A stretch of DNA of 64,000 bases from Panicum virgatum (taxonomy: Eukaryota; Streptophyta; Magnoliopsida; Poales; Poaceae), in assembly GCF_016808335.1 (NCBI RefSeq), contig NC_053137.1, forward strand, positions 7,614,506 to 7,678,505, in the 5' to 3' direction. This document shows, in pieces, positions 11,264 to 22,682 of this stretch. The notes under the pieces are model-generated. The model was not told the DNA's origin. It saw nothing but the letters and a program-made list of their open reading frames with translations, and made no database searches. Positions within the stretch are counted from its first letter, which is position 1; every line of letters starts with the position of its first letter. A program made the position numbers and the translations under genes.

Positions 11264-14200
11264 TGTAACACCCCGGTGTTTAATTTAGGCTTAGTTTGCT
11301 AATCCTAGGTCTAATCTTGCTCTTAGCGATCTTTCAACGCCCATCCTAGACTTTTTCTTTGATAAGGTTCTACCCTATTTTTTCTTCCGAATCTAAGACT
11401 CAAATAAATTTTTGCCCAACATCAAAGTTGTAGAACAAATCTTTCTCTACAACTTCTATTTTGGCCAAATTTCAAGTTGTTGTGCGAAAATTTTAGTTTT
11501 GGGCGCTCTAAAATTGAATCTGTTTTGTCCAAAACCTGGAGGTTCCGGGTTTGTAAACTAGGAAGTTCCGGGTTGGGAAAACCGGAAGTTCCGGTTTTGC
11601 TCTGTTTCATTTATACCGGCGACTGTGCCGCCGGCGACGCCACGCGTCGCCGCGCCGGTGAAGTTCTCACCACTTAAGCGGTGCAGCCACGTCACGAGTG
11701 AAACCCCGTTTCGCTTCTCCTTCTCCCTTCCGTGCCCGCGCGAAGCCGGTAGGCGGAGCGGAACCGAGGCTTGCTGCAACTCGCCGCCGCTCGTCGCGTC
11801 GGCCGTCTCGCCGCCGTTCTTCAAGCCCGAGCCCTCCCCGAGCCACCTCACCTCACCCCACACCTCTTTTTCATCAGGTTCACGCGCTACCCTCGCCGGG
11901 AACGCGCGTCGCCGCCGTGCACCGCCGCTTGCCGCCGCCCGCTCGTGCCCCGCACTCTGGGCCCAGCTCTTGTGCCGCTTCCGCGCGCGCAGAGGCCGCT
12001 TAACCCTGCTGGAACCTCCCCGCCCTTCCTTTGCCGCCGTCTCGAGCCTCACTGGCGGGAACGCCACCACCGCCGTGCAGCCACGCGCCAGCCATGGCCT
12101 TGGCCAGGCTGTCCCCTGTTTTTGGTCCAAAAACCGGAAGTTCTTGGTTTGGAAAACCGGATGTTCCGGGTTCGAAACCGGAAGTTCTTGGTTTGGAAAA
12201 CCGGAGGTTCCGGATTCCAGTTAAATTCCAATTTCAGTTTTGTGGTCTGATCTTCCAAAATTCATAGAAATTCGTAGAAAAATCCTAAAAATGCAAAACC
12301 AATTCCAGTAGCTTCCTGAATTTAGGTTCTATCTTATGGAGCTAGGAAATGATTAGTTTAGTCACTTTTGCTAGATGATTTTGCTTGCACTTGTTTATCC
12401 ATAGCTAAAACTTAGAAATCATCCTTTCGGCCTTAGAGTTGAGCCTGTTTTGATCAAGTGTACCCTCCAGTTTTCTGGTTGGAGACACTTCAGGCTAAAA
12501 GTACTTACGGACTAAAATTCCATCTCAGCACTAAACTATCCTTGAACCATAGCGAAGGCTGCTGTTTATCGGCATTTTGTATTAGTGCTGCATTGCATTG
12601 ACTTGCATCTTTATGCATCTCATGCATGGCATATTTTACTCGTGTAGCCACTGACACCGAAGTCGCATACGAGCTGGTTGCCGAGCCGATCCAGGAGCCA
12701 CCAGCACGAGAGCAGCAGACCGAGGAGGCCGTTGAGCAAGCTCCCAAAGAAGCCACTAACCCTGCTGACCTGCAAGGCAAGCCCCGGAGCATATCCCTTA
12801 TTTTTAAGTACTCCATGTTATATCTAAAGTATTGTGCATTTACGTGCAAGGAATTGATTGAAACCATAGATGCATAATCTCTTTTACCCAGTGTCTTACT
12901 AGTATGTTGGATCGATAGAACTGCTACGCTTAATTAAGATCCGGTAGAAGACGGGTGATTTCCTGTCACCCGCGAGATATAAGTTTTTGTTACTTCAGAA
13001 GGTTATTTTGAGAAAGAGTCCTGTAAGAATGAAATTTGAGACCGGGTGGAGGAAAGTTGGGCATGTTTAAGGAATAAAGGAATTACGAGCCTCCGCCTGT
13101 GTCGATTGAGGACCGTTCCGTTGTTGGCCCTTTGACTGAGGATTGAACAGTACTAACCACATGCCGGAAGTAGGAGGTAGTCGAAACTGGTAAGCTAAGT
13201 ACCTAATTGCGACAGAATCTGACTCTCCATCCGCTACACTGGCGTGGTGCGAGGCCGGATGATGTAGTCGTCCACGGGTTCACCGGGTGTTCGCACGTGT
13301 GGGACTCATCATCCGAGTGTTTGCGGCCGCGCGTCAGATTTCTAGGTAATTATGGGAACAGTTGCTCGGTGTGACTCGACGGGGTTGCACTAGGCGTGTG
13401 AGTTAGGTCTACCTTGCAAGGTTAAATCGGATCGATTCGCCGTGACTCGCGGATATGAGAGCCTTGGCCAATGAGTCGCATCGTAGTAAAGATTGGAAAG
13501 ACAGAAAGATGAAAGTTGGGCTTGTGGCTATGATTTTCTTGTTAGGATGGTATAATCAACCATGTTTGTTTTAGAAATTCAGGCAAACCTAGTTGTAGCT
13601 GTCAACGCAACTTGTGCTAAAAGAATGAAAGTAAGGACCCAATAATAGTGGCTTTTCAGCAAAAGAACTACAGAGCCAAAGAGCCTTGCATGTATAGGAG
13701 TCGGCTAAGTATATACCAATAGTCGGGTAAGCCTTGCTGAGTATTAGAATACTCAGGCTTGTTGTAATATATTTTAGCAGGATGCGTTCCAGAGGACTTC
13801 GAGGAGGTCTGCGCCTCGTGGATCGGTCAACCACTTCCTCCGGGTTGGTCGGTCGAGTGGGTCCCGTCTTCTCCGTGAAGTTCGGGCAGTTGAGCCTCAC
13901 ATCAGTGGGCAAGATGTGAAGCTCGTACTTTGTCGTCGATGCTATCTATCGTATTGTATTTTGGGATCAGGTTTTAATCTCTAAATTACTTTCCGCTGCG
14001 TTTGAACTCTGAGGTTTGAATTGTAAAACTGGTTTGTAAGCTCTTATTGTAAATTAATTTGGTACTTCTGTTATAGCCTCTGGTTGTAAAGGAATTTGAA
14101 CACTTTCGTTGCTGGTAATCATCTGTGCTCGTCTTTTGGCGAGAGTTCCTGTGTAATCGATCTTGGTTACAGCAGGCAGTCTGAGTGTACTGGTTGAGTG

Positions 14201-14271
14201 CAGTAATTCTGGATTAAGATTAATTGTTAATTATTGCACTTGAATGGTATCATTTGGGCTGTCATGTGACA
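11264..14271 (+). mobile_element. Solo LTR, 3.0 kb
   Basis: The element begins TGTAACACCCCGG and ends GCTGTCATGTGACA, giving the TG...CA ends of an LTR. It is flanked by a perfect 5-bp duplication TTGCG (11259-11263 and 14272-14276). There is no internal domain, primer-binding site or second LTR, so it is a solo LTR left by recombination. The interior has a GC-rich part (11620-12110) with repeated GGAAGTTCCGG-type words such as those at 11580 and 12130-12200; its frames are compositional. The large size suits LTRs of Tekay/Del- or LARD-like elements, but the family is not established. Confidence 0.82.
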
Positions 14272-15026
14272 TTGCGGTGGGGTTTCAGGGGGTGGGTGGG
14301 ACTGGTGTTGGTGTGGTCACTGGTGTCTGCAGATGTTGGTGTCCTCTATCGATTGGGCAGATCCCCCCTCGCGTCTCCCCTGCTCTCCACTCCCTTCAAC
14401 GAACGGGTACAGCTTGGGGCATTGGGACTCCTCTTCGAATCTCCCTTGTCTGCCGCCTCCGGCTAGTTGCGGTCGCAGAGGTGGGCAGTCGATCTACTGC
14501 TCCACCACCATCATCGTATCAAGAAGCAGAAAGAAAAGGGGAAGGAGAAGGAGATGGCGCAAAGGAGAAGATGGGGGAGCAGATCTGGAGGAAACGCACC
14601 TGGATCTGCTACCGGCGTTGGAGGAGAAGACGCTAGAGCCTGGAGCGGAGGTCCGGCGACGACGGCAGCAAGCTGGCGGCGGCGGTGCTCGTGAGATGGG
14701 ATGGGAGCACGGGAACCAACCCGCCCCAACCCAATGTCTCTGTGAACCCAACCCACCCTGACCTGTGATTTCAGAGAACCCGTTTTCACCCGCTTATACA
14801 CAGTCCATTATGGAACCCGCCCCAAAAAACCCGTTTCACCCCGCCCCGTTAGCAGGCGTAGTGCAGGGTGTGGGAGGCGGGTCGGGGGAGGCGGTGGAGC
14901 GCTCAGATCGCACCGGCAGATGATCGAGCGGCTGATGGAACTGTGCGGACGAAACCACGGGATCGGACGAAAGAACGCTGAAAAAAACGTCACCTCTCTT
15001 TTTATAGTAGAGAATTATAGTAGAGA

Positions 15027-15760
15027 TAGAGATAAAATTCCGGGAGCCAGTTTCGGAGACCCAGTACTTAGATCAGGCAATCAGTCAACCTAAGGTCGCA
15101 CCACGGGAGCGTGGAACAGGGGTGGGGTTGGGGGATACAACCAACCAATCACGACTTGATAGTTGCGATTCAAATGAAGAGGGAATAAAAATTTAGATCG
15201 CATCAGGGGTTGTTTGCAATTTTGTTCCGGATCGGCGATGAGGCTCCTGGCGAGCTCGCGCTGCAGCCGGCCAGCTCCTGTAGCCCTGCCGCCAAGCATA
15301 TCACGCAGACGATTATATTCCACCTTCCCCAGAAGAGTGATGTCATATTGGCTGTTTGATGTTTATAAATATATATATGTGTACCAAGTGCATTCGCACT
15401 GCAGAAACTCACAACCAACACATGGATCATGCATGGATTGCCTTCATCCATAAATGATATTGTTAATGTTTCATGATCATTTCTTTTAACTGGGCAGTTT
15501 CTTTAATTTTATGGCAGGCTTTGCTACGTTGTGCCGAAGTGACCGTGGACCATTCGTTTACATCTTACGCAAAATATATTGCAACTATAATGCCTACCCG
15601 CAAAAAAAATAGTGTCTAATTTTCTTTGTTTTCACTGTAAATGTGGAGTTTAAATATAAATCTTTTACCAGTGATTTCTTTTGTTATTTTCATATGAATT
15701 AGGATTCAAATTGTAAAGGTTTTCAAGAAAAAGATAGTTGGCTTTAACTGATTTTGTATA
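15027..15760. other. Flank between Helitron and MULE nest; possible first exon at 15238
   Basis: An ATG at 15238 (+) opens a short frame MRLLASSRCSRPAPVALPPS followed by ISRRRLYSTFPRR. It is rich in Arg, Ser and Ala with no acidic residue, the composition of a mitochondrial presequence, and it runs towards AAGAGTGATG, a weak donor context. No downstream exon was found, so it may be an orphaned first exon or chance. From about 15735 the sequence is the left part of duplicated block D1. Confidence 0.3.
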
Positions 15761-16108
15761 GGAAAAAGTTCAATTTACTCCCTTGAAATTGAACTTGGTT
15801 CAATTTATCCCCTAAATTATGCTATTTAGTTTATTTTACCCCATAATATAATTTGTATTTTTATTTCTCCATACACAATAATTTTTTCATTGTTTGTTTC
15901 ATATAATTTTGAACTTTAATTATTAATTTATTATTAAATATCCTAATATATCAAAATAACAAAAAAATTATGTTGTATTTTTTTCTAACATGTGTTATGA
16001 TGTGTACTATCATCCTGTAAAATTACAAGTTAAAACTCCACCTATGCACGGAGAAATAAAAAGAACAAACTGTATTAGTGAGTAATTTGAACCATAGGGT
16101 ATAGTTTT

Positions 16109-16352
16109 GGGTTTTTTTTTGTCTCCAGGACACTCTCAAAATGCTATTTTGTGCGCTGCACACTACACTTCTTGATTTAGTCTGCAGAACACCGTGAGTG
16201 GTAAATTTTGTGTGTGGCACATTGGCTCCATTAAACAACTCATTTGCAATCTGGGAGGTTACCACTCACGGTGTTCTGCAGACTAAATCAAAAAATGGAG
16301 TGTGCAGCGCACAAAACAACGTTTTAAGAGTGTCCAGGAGGCAAAAAAAACC
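16109..16352. mobile_element. Mutator-like hairpin MITE, 244 bp
   Basis: Arms starting GGGTTTTTTTTTGTCTCC and ending GGAGGCAAAAAAAACC are near-complementary along the whole element (both contain GTGCGCTGCACACT and GTCTGCAGAACACC or complements). It is flanked by a perfect 9-bp duplication TATAGTTTT (16100-16108 and 16353-16361). Confidence 0.9.
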
Positions 16353-16757
16353 TATAGTTTTAGGGGGGGTTTAAAATGAAGGTTTTTTTAGTCTGTAGGA
16401 CACCGCGAAAACGTGATTTTGCTTCTCGCACACTCTCAAAGTTGAATTTGTCCCTCACACACTACAAAATCAGTGTTTGGTCTGCAGCACACTGAGCCGA
16501 TTAAAAAACTCATTTCTAATGTAGTTGAGTGGGAGAGGTTTGTGAAATGGCTTTTACGCCCTTTTTCTGTTCTTCCCCTGCCCGCTCTGTGTGTGTGTGT
16601 GCTCGGCACCAATGATGCCTCCAAGATCCTGCTGCCGGCGTTAGAGCTTGCGGCCTCCACCTCGTTGGCCGCTGGCGGAGCGAAGGCCCCAACAGTCTCG
16701 ACCTTCATCCGCAACGCAGCACCCATGCTGCCTCCGGTCGCCTGCCGCTCGGCCACC

Positions 16758-17167
16758 TGTCAGGCTACAACAAGGTTGGCATTCCCTTTATTCAGTTTCG
16801 TCAGAGTTATGCAAATGGAGGTGCTGCAGAGAAGTCGGCGTTGAAGCTAACAAGTGGTCGACTTCATCTCATCCGTCCACACTGCATCCAACGGCCGTAA
16901 CCGTGTCTTTTACTTGTAACTTTAACCCAGCCAGCGCAATATAGGCCTGGAGGATCTGTGTGGTAGGGCATTCGGTCATTAAACTGGTATGAAGCCTAGG
17001 TAGAAATAGGATAGCTTAGCACTCGTCGTCTCCCTGGCGGCGTGGATCGAGATCTTGTACCAGATATTTTATCTTGATTCGGTTAGCTAGCTATCTATTC
17101 CTGCCATATCGGTTTTTGATCTGCAATTTGGTTCGATTTCTCGTTTTCCTTCTGCTTGTTCCTCACA
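16758..17167 (+). repeat. 5' LTR of the gypsy element
   Basis: This 410-bp terminal repeat begins TGTCAGGCTACAAC and ends TTGTTCCTCACA. It should contain the promoter driving gag-pol; I did not identify a convincing TATA box. Confidence 0.95.
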
Positions 17168-17168
17168 A

Positions 17169-17185
17169 TTGGTACTCAGAGCCAG
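17169..17185 (+). promoter_or_regulatory. Primer-binding site (initiator tRNA-Met type)
   Basis: TTGGTACTCAGAGCCAG lies one base after the 5' LTR. It matches the usual TGGTATCAGAGC of plant elements except for one extra base within the site. Confidence 0.75.
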
Positions 17186-17569
17186 TTCGTTCCCGGCGAG
17201 ATCCACTCGCTTCCAGAGCCAGTTCCTCGTTTCTAGTCCGATCGGCGCGGTGTGAGGTGGTTTCGGCTCACCCGTAGAAAATCCCACCCTCCCACCCGGA
17301 TTCGAGGAAACTACCCTTCAATTATCCTTCATCTTGCAGTTGATTTGGTTGTTGGTGAGGGTTGCAGAGCAATTGTCTCTGTGTAAAATTCCGGGAACCA
17401 CACCGATTCAATCTGTGGCGGCGACGGCGTGAAGCACCATTGATTCGGGTTGCAGGACAAGTTCCTGTGTAAAATTCCAAGATCAATTCCGTGCTTCTGG
17501 CGACGGTAGACCTGGTTTAGCAGATCTTGAAGGGGAGGGTTCGTCCCAAACCGATTTGCAAACCAACAG

Positions 17570-20500
17570 ATGGGGAAAGTGGGAACTTCATCAGTGGACG
17601 AGCAGTACGCTACTTCGGTGGAGGTTGATGGCATACGCCGTACACTGACTGATTTCATGAAAACACAGGAAGCTAGTAATGAAGCAATGAAGAAAGGCTT
17701 GGATGATGTGCTAACAACGCTTGCAAAATTGGGTGGTTCATCAGTTGAAGACAAGGGTTCCAGTTTTAAAGGTAAAAATCCCCAGCCTCCAAACCCAGAG
17801 CACTCCACTCATGCCTATGTCCCTCCTATTGAAGATATTACTGGAGGAAACCATGATACTGTCTTTGTGGAATATGATTTGAGTGATTGTCCTTGGAATG
17901 CTGATGAATTAGAACAATTCTATGAATTTGCTACTGTTCCTCCCTATGAACCCCCACCCCCAGTCAAGCATCAACCATTATATCAGCACCATAACAGACA
18001 AAACTATCATCAAGTTCACACTCATGTTCCTGACACTGTTTTTGTTCAACCCCCACCATTGTTCCACAATCATATGCAATTTCAGCACAAAGCTGTTGCA
18101 AAAGGTCCTAAGCTAAATTTTCCTGAATTTGATGGGTCTGATCCTGATGGATGGATTAGGAAAGCTGAGAAATATTTTGAGCTGGTAGGAGTACCAAATG
18201 AGGATAGAGTCAAAATTGCTGTGTTATATATTTCTGGAAAAGCTGAATATTGGTGGAGAGGCACAGGTTGCAATGCAAACATTCTCCCATGGCATCAATT
18301 TTGTAGACTGGTGGGTGACAGATTTCATGAAGCTTCTTCATATGAAATTATTGGTCAGTTTCACAATCTAAAGCAAACTGGCACAGTACATGATTATGTG
18401 GACAAATTTGAAGAATTGATGGGGTTAGTCAAGAGAGCAAACCCATCTCTACCTGATGATTACTTCACCACAAGCTTTGTTTCTGGACTAAAGGACTATA
18501 TCCAGCATCATCTTCAGTGTCACAAACCTGGAACTTTAACTGAAGCCTTTTGGTTTGCCAAGAGACTAGAGCAAGCTACTCCAGTTCCAAGAAGATATTT
18601 ACCTCCAAATGCTAATTTCAAACCTGTCAGACAGTGGACACCTCACACTGAAGGCAAAGAACCACCTGGCAATTCTATAGCTGAATTAAAGGCTGCTGGG
18701 AAGTGTTTCAAATGCAAAGAACCATGGATACCGGGACATGCAAAAATTTGCAAAGGTAAACAGATCTACTCAGTGATTCTGTTAGAAAACAATGAAGGAC
18801 AAGAAGAGGTAGCAGTGGTAGAAGATGGGCAAGCTTCTGAAGAAGCCGAATTTCAGGATGCTGAGCAGACTCCAGTAGTCAATGTCTCAATGCATGCCTT
18901 AGTGGGCACTACTCCACAAACTCATACTTTTACATTGAAATTATCAATCGGCAATACCACTGCAATAGCTCTTGTGGATTCTGGTAGTGACTCATCATTC
19001 ATTAATGCAAAGTTTGCAATGAAGTCATACTGCAAAATTTCCAGAGTTTCTCCGGTGCAAGTAGCAGCTGCTAATGGCACTAACATGCTCAGTGAATCTG
19101 CTTGTTTGGCTTGTTCCTATACCATTCAAGGTGAAGAGTTCTCATCTGATTTCAGATTACTTGAAGTGCAGGGTTATGACATAATTTTGGGTGCTGATTG
19201 GCTCTTCACTCACAGTCCCGTAGGGCTTAATCTCAAAACCAGAGAACTCACAATCACAAAGTATGGGATTTCTGCAGTGACATTTGCTGATGAAACAATA
19301 TCATATCATCATATGGAAATCAGCACAAAGAAACTGTGTAAATTACTGAAGAAGAAAGCAATAGGTGCTGTAATAGTCCTAAACAACAAGAATGCTGATT
19401 CTGAAGAAATTCTGCAACAATGCCATTTACCACCTGAAATTACAGTATTACTGCAGGAATTCAATGATGTCTTTCAAGAACCTTGTTCTTTACCACCGAA
19501 GAGATCAGTGGATCATGCTATTACCTTAGTGGATAATACAAAAGCTGTCAACCAAAGACCATATAGATTACCTTTTCACCAGAAAAATGCTATGGAAGAT
19601 TTGATCAAGCATATGCTCCACTCTAAGATTATTCAGCCAAGCATCAGCCCATATTCTTCACCTGTCATCTTAGTGAAGAAAAAAGATGGAACTTGGAGGA
19701 TGTGTGTAGACTATAGGCAATTGAATTCCAACACTGTGAAGAACAAATATCCAATCCCAATTATTGAAGATCTTTTGGATGAATTATTTGGGGCCCAAAT
19801 CTTTTCCAAAATTGATTTGAGATCTGGTTATCATCAAATTAGAATGAAGGAAGTTGATATAGAGAAAACAGCTTTTACAACTCATATGGGGCATTTCGAA
19901 TTCCTGGTGATGCCATTTGGATTAACAAACGCTCCTGCCACTTTCCAATCATTAATGAATTCAGTTTTAGCTGATTTTCTGAGGAAGTTTGTATTGGTAT
20001 TCTTTGATGATATTCTTATCTACAGCCCTAACCTTACTGACCATGTACATCACCTCAGAGCAGTTTTGGAAGTCTTGAGAAATCACCAGCTTTTTGCAAA
20101 ACTTAGTAAATGCACTTTTGCTACTCAAGAAGTTGAGTATTTGGGCCACATTATCAGCAAACAAGGCGTGGCCACTGACCCTGCAAAACTAAGCATCATT
20201 CAATCTTGGCCACAACCTGAAACAATAACCCAGTTGAGGGCTTTTTTGGGGTTAACAGGTTACTATAGGAGGTTTATACAGGGTTATGGAATAATCTGTC
20301 GACCTCTTTTTGATTCTTTGAAAAAGAACAATTTCCAGTGGATGCAACCCCAACAGGAGGCATTTGAAAAACTGAAAACATTGATGTCTACTCCACCAGT
20401 ATTGGCATTACCAGATTTCAGTCAACCTTTTGTGTTGGAAGCTGATGCAAGTGGAAATGGAATTGGAGCTGTCATTATGCAACATGGAAAACCAATTGCA

Positions 20501-22246
20501 TTTTTCAGCAAATCACTGGGTCCCAAGGCTGCAGCAGCCTCAACTTATGAGAAAGAAGCTTTGGCTATTTTGGAAGCATTAAAAAAATGGAAGCACTATT
20601 TTGCAAGCACTTCAGTGGTTATTAGAACAGACCAGCACAGTCTAAAATACATACATGATCAGAGGTTAATGGAGGGCATCCAACATAAATTACTGATCAA
20701 GTTACTTGGCTATAATTATAAAGTTGAGTTTAAAAAAGGAAGAGAAAACAAGGTGGCAGATACCCTGTCAAGAGCTACACATGCAGAACAACTAATGGCT
20801 GTCTCAATGGTTATTCCTGCTTGGATTGAACAAGTCATCACTTCTTATGAAGGAGATGAAAAATGTAAAGAGTTCATTACAAAACTGAGCATCGATAGTG
20901 CTGCTGTACAATCCTTCTCTCTGCAGAATGGAGTACTCCGATACAAAGGTAGAGTGTTTATTGGAGAAAATGGCGCCTTGAGGAAAACATTGTTGGAGAA
21001 TTTTCACAAGTCTGCACTAGGTGGCCATTCTGGGGAAAGAGCAACTTATCAAAGGCTAAAGTTAATTTTTTATTGGCCCAGAATGCACAAGCAAGTTAAA
21101 GATTATGTGAGAACATGCCCTGTTTGTCAGAAAAACAAAGCTGAACACCTTCCATACCCCGGATTGTTAGAGCAACTCCCAGTAGCTGATATGGCCTGGA
21201 CTCATATTTCAATGGATTTTGTTGAGGGATTACCTAAATCTAATGACAAGGATGTTATCCTAGTGGTGGTGGACAGATTCACTAAATATGCACATTTTCT
21301 TTCCCTGAGTCACCCATTCACAGTGCAAGATGTGATCAACCTATTCATTGACAATGTCTTCAAATTACATGGTCCACCAGCTGTGATAGTAACTGACAGA
21401 GATAGAATTTTCACAAGTAATTTATGGCAGGCTTTGTTCAAATCTATGGACATTAAGCTTCACTTAAGTTCTGCATACCATCCTGAGACAGATGGACAAA
21501 CTGAAAGGGTAAACCAGTGCTTGGAGAATTATTTGAGGTGCATGTGTTTTGCTACACCCAAGAAGTGGCATTCATGGCTTTCTTTGGCTGAATGGTGGTA
21601 CAATAGCTCATATCATACCTCCCTGAACATGACACCCTTTCAAGCTTTATATGGTTTTCCACCACCAATGGTAGCAGAGGTAGTGCTACCTGATTGTGCT
21701 GATGATAAGGCGAAAGAAATATTGCAGAACAGGCAATTGGCTCAGCAAGTAATTAAAGATAACCTGAAGAAAGCTCAGTCCAGAATTAAGGCACAAGCTG
21801 ATAAACACAGGTCAGAGAGAGTACTTGAAGTGGGAGACATGGTTTATTTGAAGATACAACCATACAGACACACTTCTCTCAGTCTGCATAGCTCATTGAA
21901 GCTCCATTCAAAGTTCTATGGTCCTTTCAGGGTGCTTGAAAAGATAGGAAAGGTGGCTTATAAGCTATTACTTCCTAATGGTTGTCTACTTCATCCAGTT
22001 TTCCATGTGAGTCAACTAAAAAAATATTTGGGTCCATTGGTGATTCCTACCCCAGATCTGCCATTAGTAGATAAAAACGGTAATATCAAGGTTGCTCCAG
22101 AAACTATCTTGGAAAGAAGGCTTATTCCTCGTAACAACAAACCTGTAGTCCAATGGCTCATTAAGTGGATCAATCTTTCTGTTCAAGAGGCTACGTGGGA
22201 GGATGCTGATTTCATCAGGAGGATCTTTCCATCTTTCCATCCTTGA
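17570..22246 (+). CDS. Gypsy chromovirus gag-pol polyprotein (1558 aa)
   Basis: One open frame encodes all functions needed for retrotransposition. In order: an N-terminal extension with a Pro/His-rich segment (about 125-175); a gag capsid domain (about 185-335, [20 protein letters not shown]); one zinc knuckle of shape C-x2-C-x7-H-x3-C (379-394); an aspartic protease (DSGSDSS at 470); a reverse transcriptase ([13 protein letters not shown] near 745, FFDDILIYS near 810); RNase H (LEADASGNG near 955); an integrase with an HHCC zinc site (about 1145-1185) and catalytic D, D, E in [14 protein letters not shown] and [13 protein letters not shown]; and a C-terminal chromodomain-like segment (about 1505-1555, [19 protein letters not shown]). 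The start ATG follows the PBS by about 385 bp and opens the only gag frame. No stop or frameshift interrupts it, so the element could be autonomous. Confidence 0.95.
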   Translation: MGKVGTSSVDEQYATSVEVDGIRRTLTDFMKTQEASNEAMKKGLDDVLTTLAKLGGSSVEDKGSSFKGKNPQPPNPEHSTHAYVPPIEDITGGNHDTVFVEYDLSDCPWNADELEQFYEFATVPPYEPPPPVKHQPLYQHHNRQNYHQVHTHVPDTVFVQPPPLFHNHMQFQHKAVAKGPKLNFPEFDGSDPDGWIRKAEKYFELVGVPNEDRVKIAVLYISGKAEYWWRGTGCNANILPWHQFCRLVGDRFHEASSYEIIGQFHNLKQTGTVHDYVDKFEELMGLVKRANPSLPDDYFTTSFVSGLKDYIQHHLQCHKPGTLTEAFWFAKRLEQATPVPRRYLPPNANFKPVRQWTPHTEGKEPPGNSIAELKAAGKCFKCKEPWIPGHAKICKGKQIYSVILLENNEGQEEVAVVEDGQASEEAEFQDAEQTPVVNVSMHALVGTTPQTHTFTLKLSIGNTTAIALVDSGSDSSFINAKFAMKSYCKISRVSPVQVAAANGTNMLSESACLACSYTIQGEEFSSDFRLLEVQGYDIILGADWLFTHSPVGLNLKTRELTITKYGISAVTFADETISYHHMEISTKKLCKLLKKKAIGAVIVLNNKNADSEEILQQCHLPPEITVLLQEFNDVFQEPCSLPPKRSVDHAITLVDNTKAVNQRPYRLPFHQKNAMEDLIKHMLHSKIIQPSISPYSSPVILVKKKDGTWRMCVDYRQLNSNTVKNKYPIPIIEDLLDELFGAQIFSKIDLRSGYHQIRMKEVDIEKTAFTTHMGHFEFLVMPFGLTNAPATFQSLMNSVLADFLRKFVLVFFDDILIYSPNLTDHVHHLRAVLEVLRNHQLFAKLSKCTFATQEVEYLGHIISKQGVATDPAKLSIIQSWPQPETITQLRAFLGLTGYYRRFIQGYGIICRPLFDSLKKNNFQWMQPQQEAFEKLKTLMSTPPVLALPDFSQPFVLEADASGNGIGAVIMQHGKPIAFFSKSLGPKAAAASTYEKEALAILEALKKWKHYFASTSVVIRTDQHSLKYIHDQRLMEGIQHKLLIKLLGYNYKVEFKKGRENKVADTLSRATHAEQLMAVSMVIPAWIEQVITSYEGDEKCKEFITKLSIDSAAVQSFSLQNGVLRYKGRVFIGENGALRKTLLENFHKSALGGHSGERATYQRLKLIFYWPRMHKQVKDYVRTCPVCQKNKAEHLPYPGLLEQLPVADMAWTHISMDFVEGLPKSNDKDVILVVVDRFTKYAHFLSLSHPFTVQDVINLFIDNVFKLHGPPAVIVTDRDRIFTSNLWQALFKSMDIKLHLSSAYHPETDGQTERVNQCLENYLRCMCFATPKKWHSWLSLAEWWYNSSYHTSLNMTPFQALYGFPPPMVAEVVLPDCADDKAKEILQNRQLAQQVIKDNLKKAQSRIKAQADKHRSERVLEVGDMVYLKIQPYRHTSLSLHSSLKLHSKFYGPFRVLEKIGKVAYKLLLPNGCLLHPVFHVSQLKKYLGPLVIPTPDLPLVDKNGNIKVAPETILERRLIPRNNKPVVQWLIKWINLSVQEATWEDADFIRRIFPSFHP

Positions 22247-22248
22247 GG

Positions 22249-22272
22249 ACAAGGATCTCAAGGGGGGGGCAT
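22249..22272 (+). promoter_or_regulatory. Polypurine tract
   Basis: A purine-rich run with eight or nine G residues (AAGGGGGGGGCAT at its end) lies directly before the 3' LTR, where plus-strand synthesis is primed. Confidence 0.85.
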
Positions 22273-22682
22273 TGTCAGGCTACAACAAGGTTGGCATTCC
22301 CTTTATTCAGTTTCGTCAGAGTTATGCAAATGGAGGTGCTGCAGAGAAGTCGGCGTTGAAGCTAACAAGTGGTCGACTTCATCTCATCCGTCCACACTGC
22401 ATCCAACGGCCGTAACCGTGTCTTTTACTTGTAACTTTAACCCAGCCAGCGCAATATAGGCCTGGAGGATCTGTGTGGTAGGGCATTCGGTCATTAAACT
22501 GGTATGAAGCCTAGGTAGAAATAGGATAGCTTAGCACTCGTCGTCTCCCTGGCGGCGTGGATCGAGATCTTGTACCAGATATTTTATCTTGATTCGGTTA
22601 GCTAGCTATCTATTCCTGCCATATCGGTTTTTGATCTGCAATTTGGTTCGATTTCTCGTTTTCCTTCTGCTTGTTCCTCACA
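22273..22682 (+). repeat. 3' LTR of the gypsy element
   Basis: A 410-bp repeat with no difference from the 5' LTR that I can find. It is followed directly by the TSD CCACC. Confidence 0.95.

Larger units (their letters stand above)
6879..15026 (-). mobile_element. Non-autonomous Helitron with captured gene fragments, interrupted by a solo LTR
   Basis: Read on the minus strand, the element starts TCTCTACTATAATTC at 15026 and ends CCATAGCAACGTACGGGC-ATGAAT-CTAG at 6879. The base before TC is A and the base after CTAG is T, the A/T insertion signature of Helitrons; the absence of a TSD agrees. The 3' subterminal segment is a decayed version of the hairpin seen in grass Helitrons (CCGT to CCAT is a CpG transition). 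The total is 8148 bp, about 5.1 kb without the LTR and TSD at 11264-14276. I see no Rep/helicase frame, so it is non-autonomous. It carries GC-rich exon-like pieces (8280-9130, 14390-14700), a kinase exon (10964-11071) and other exon-like pieces. Confidence 0.78.
16758..22682 (+). mobile_element. Intact Ty3/gypsy chromovirus with identical LTRs
   Basis: The complete retrotransposon is 5925 bp: 5' LTR 16758-17167, 3' LTR 22273-22682 (both 410 bp, TGTCAGG...CCTCACA, identical when compared base by base by eye), and a perfect 5-bp TSD CCACC (16753-16757 and 22683-22687). A tRNA-Met-like PBS, a polypurine tract and one uninterrupted gag-pol frame are present. Identical LTRs indicate a very recent insertion. 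The chromodomain and short LTRs suggest a Reina-like chromovirus, which is an inference. Confidence 0.95.

Noticed and set aside
6705..15152. Inverted words GTGATTGGTTG (6708) and CAACCAACCAATCAC (15135) around the Helitron, possibly an older host MITE
   Set aside because: Similarity is short and no TSD could be identified.
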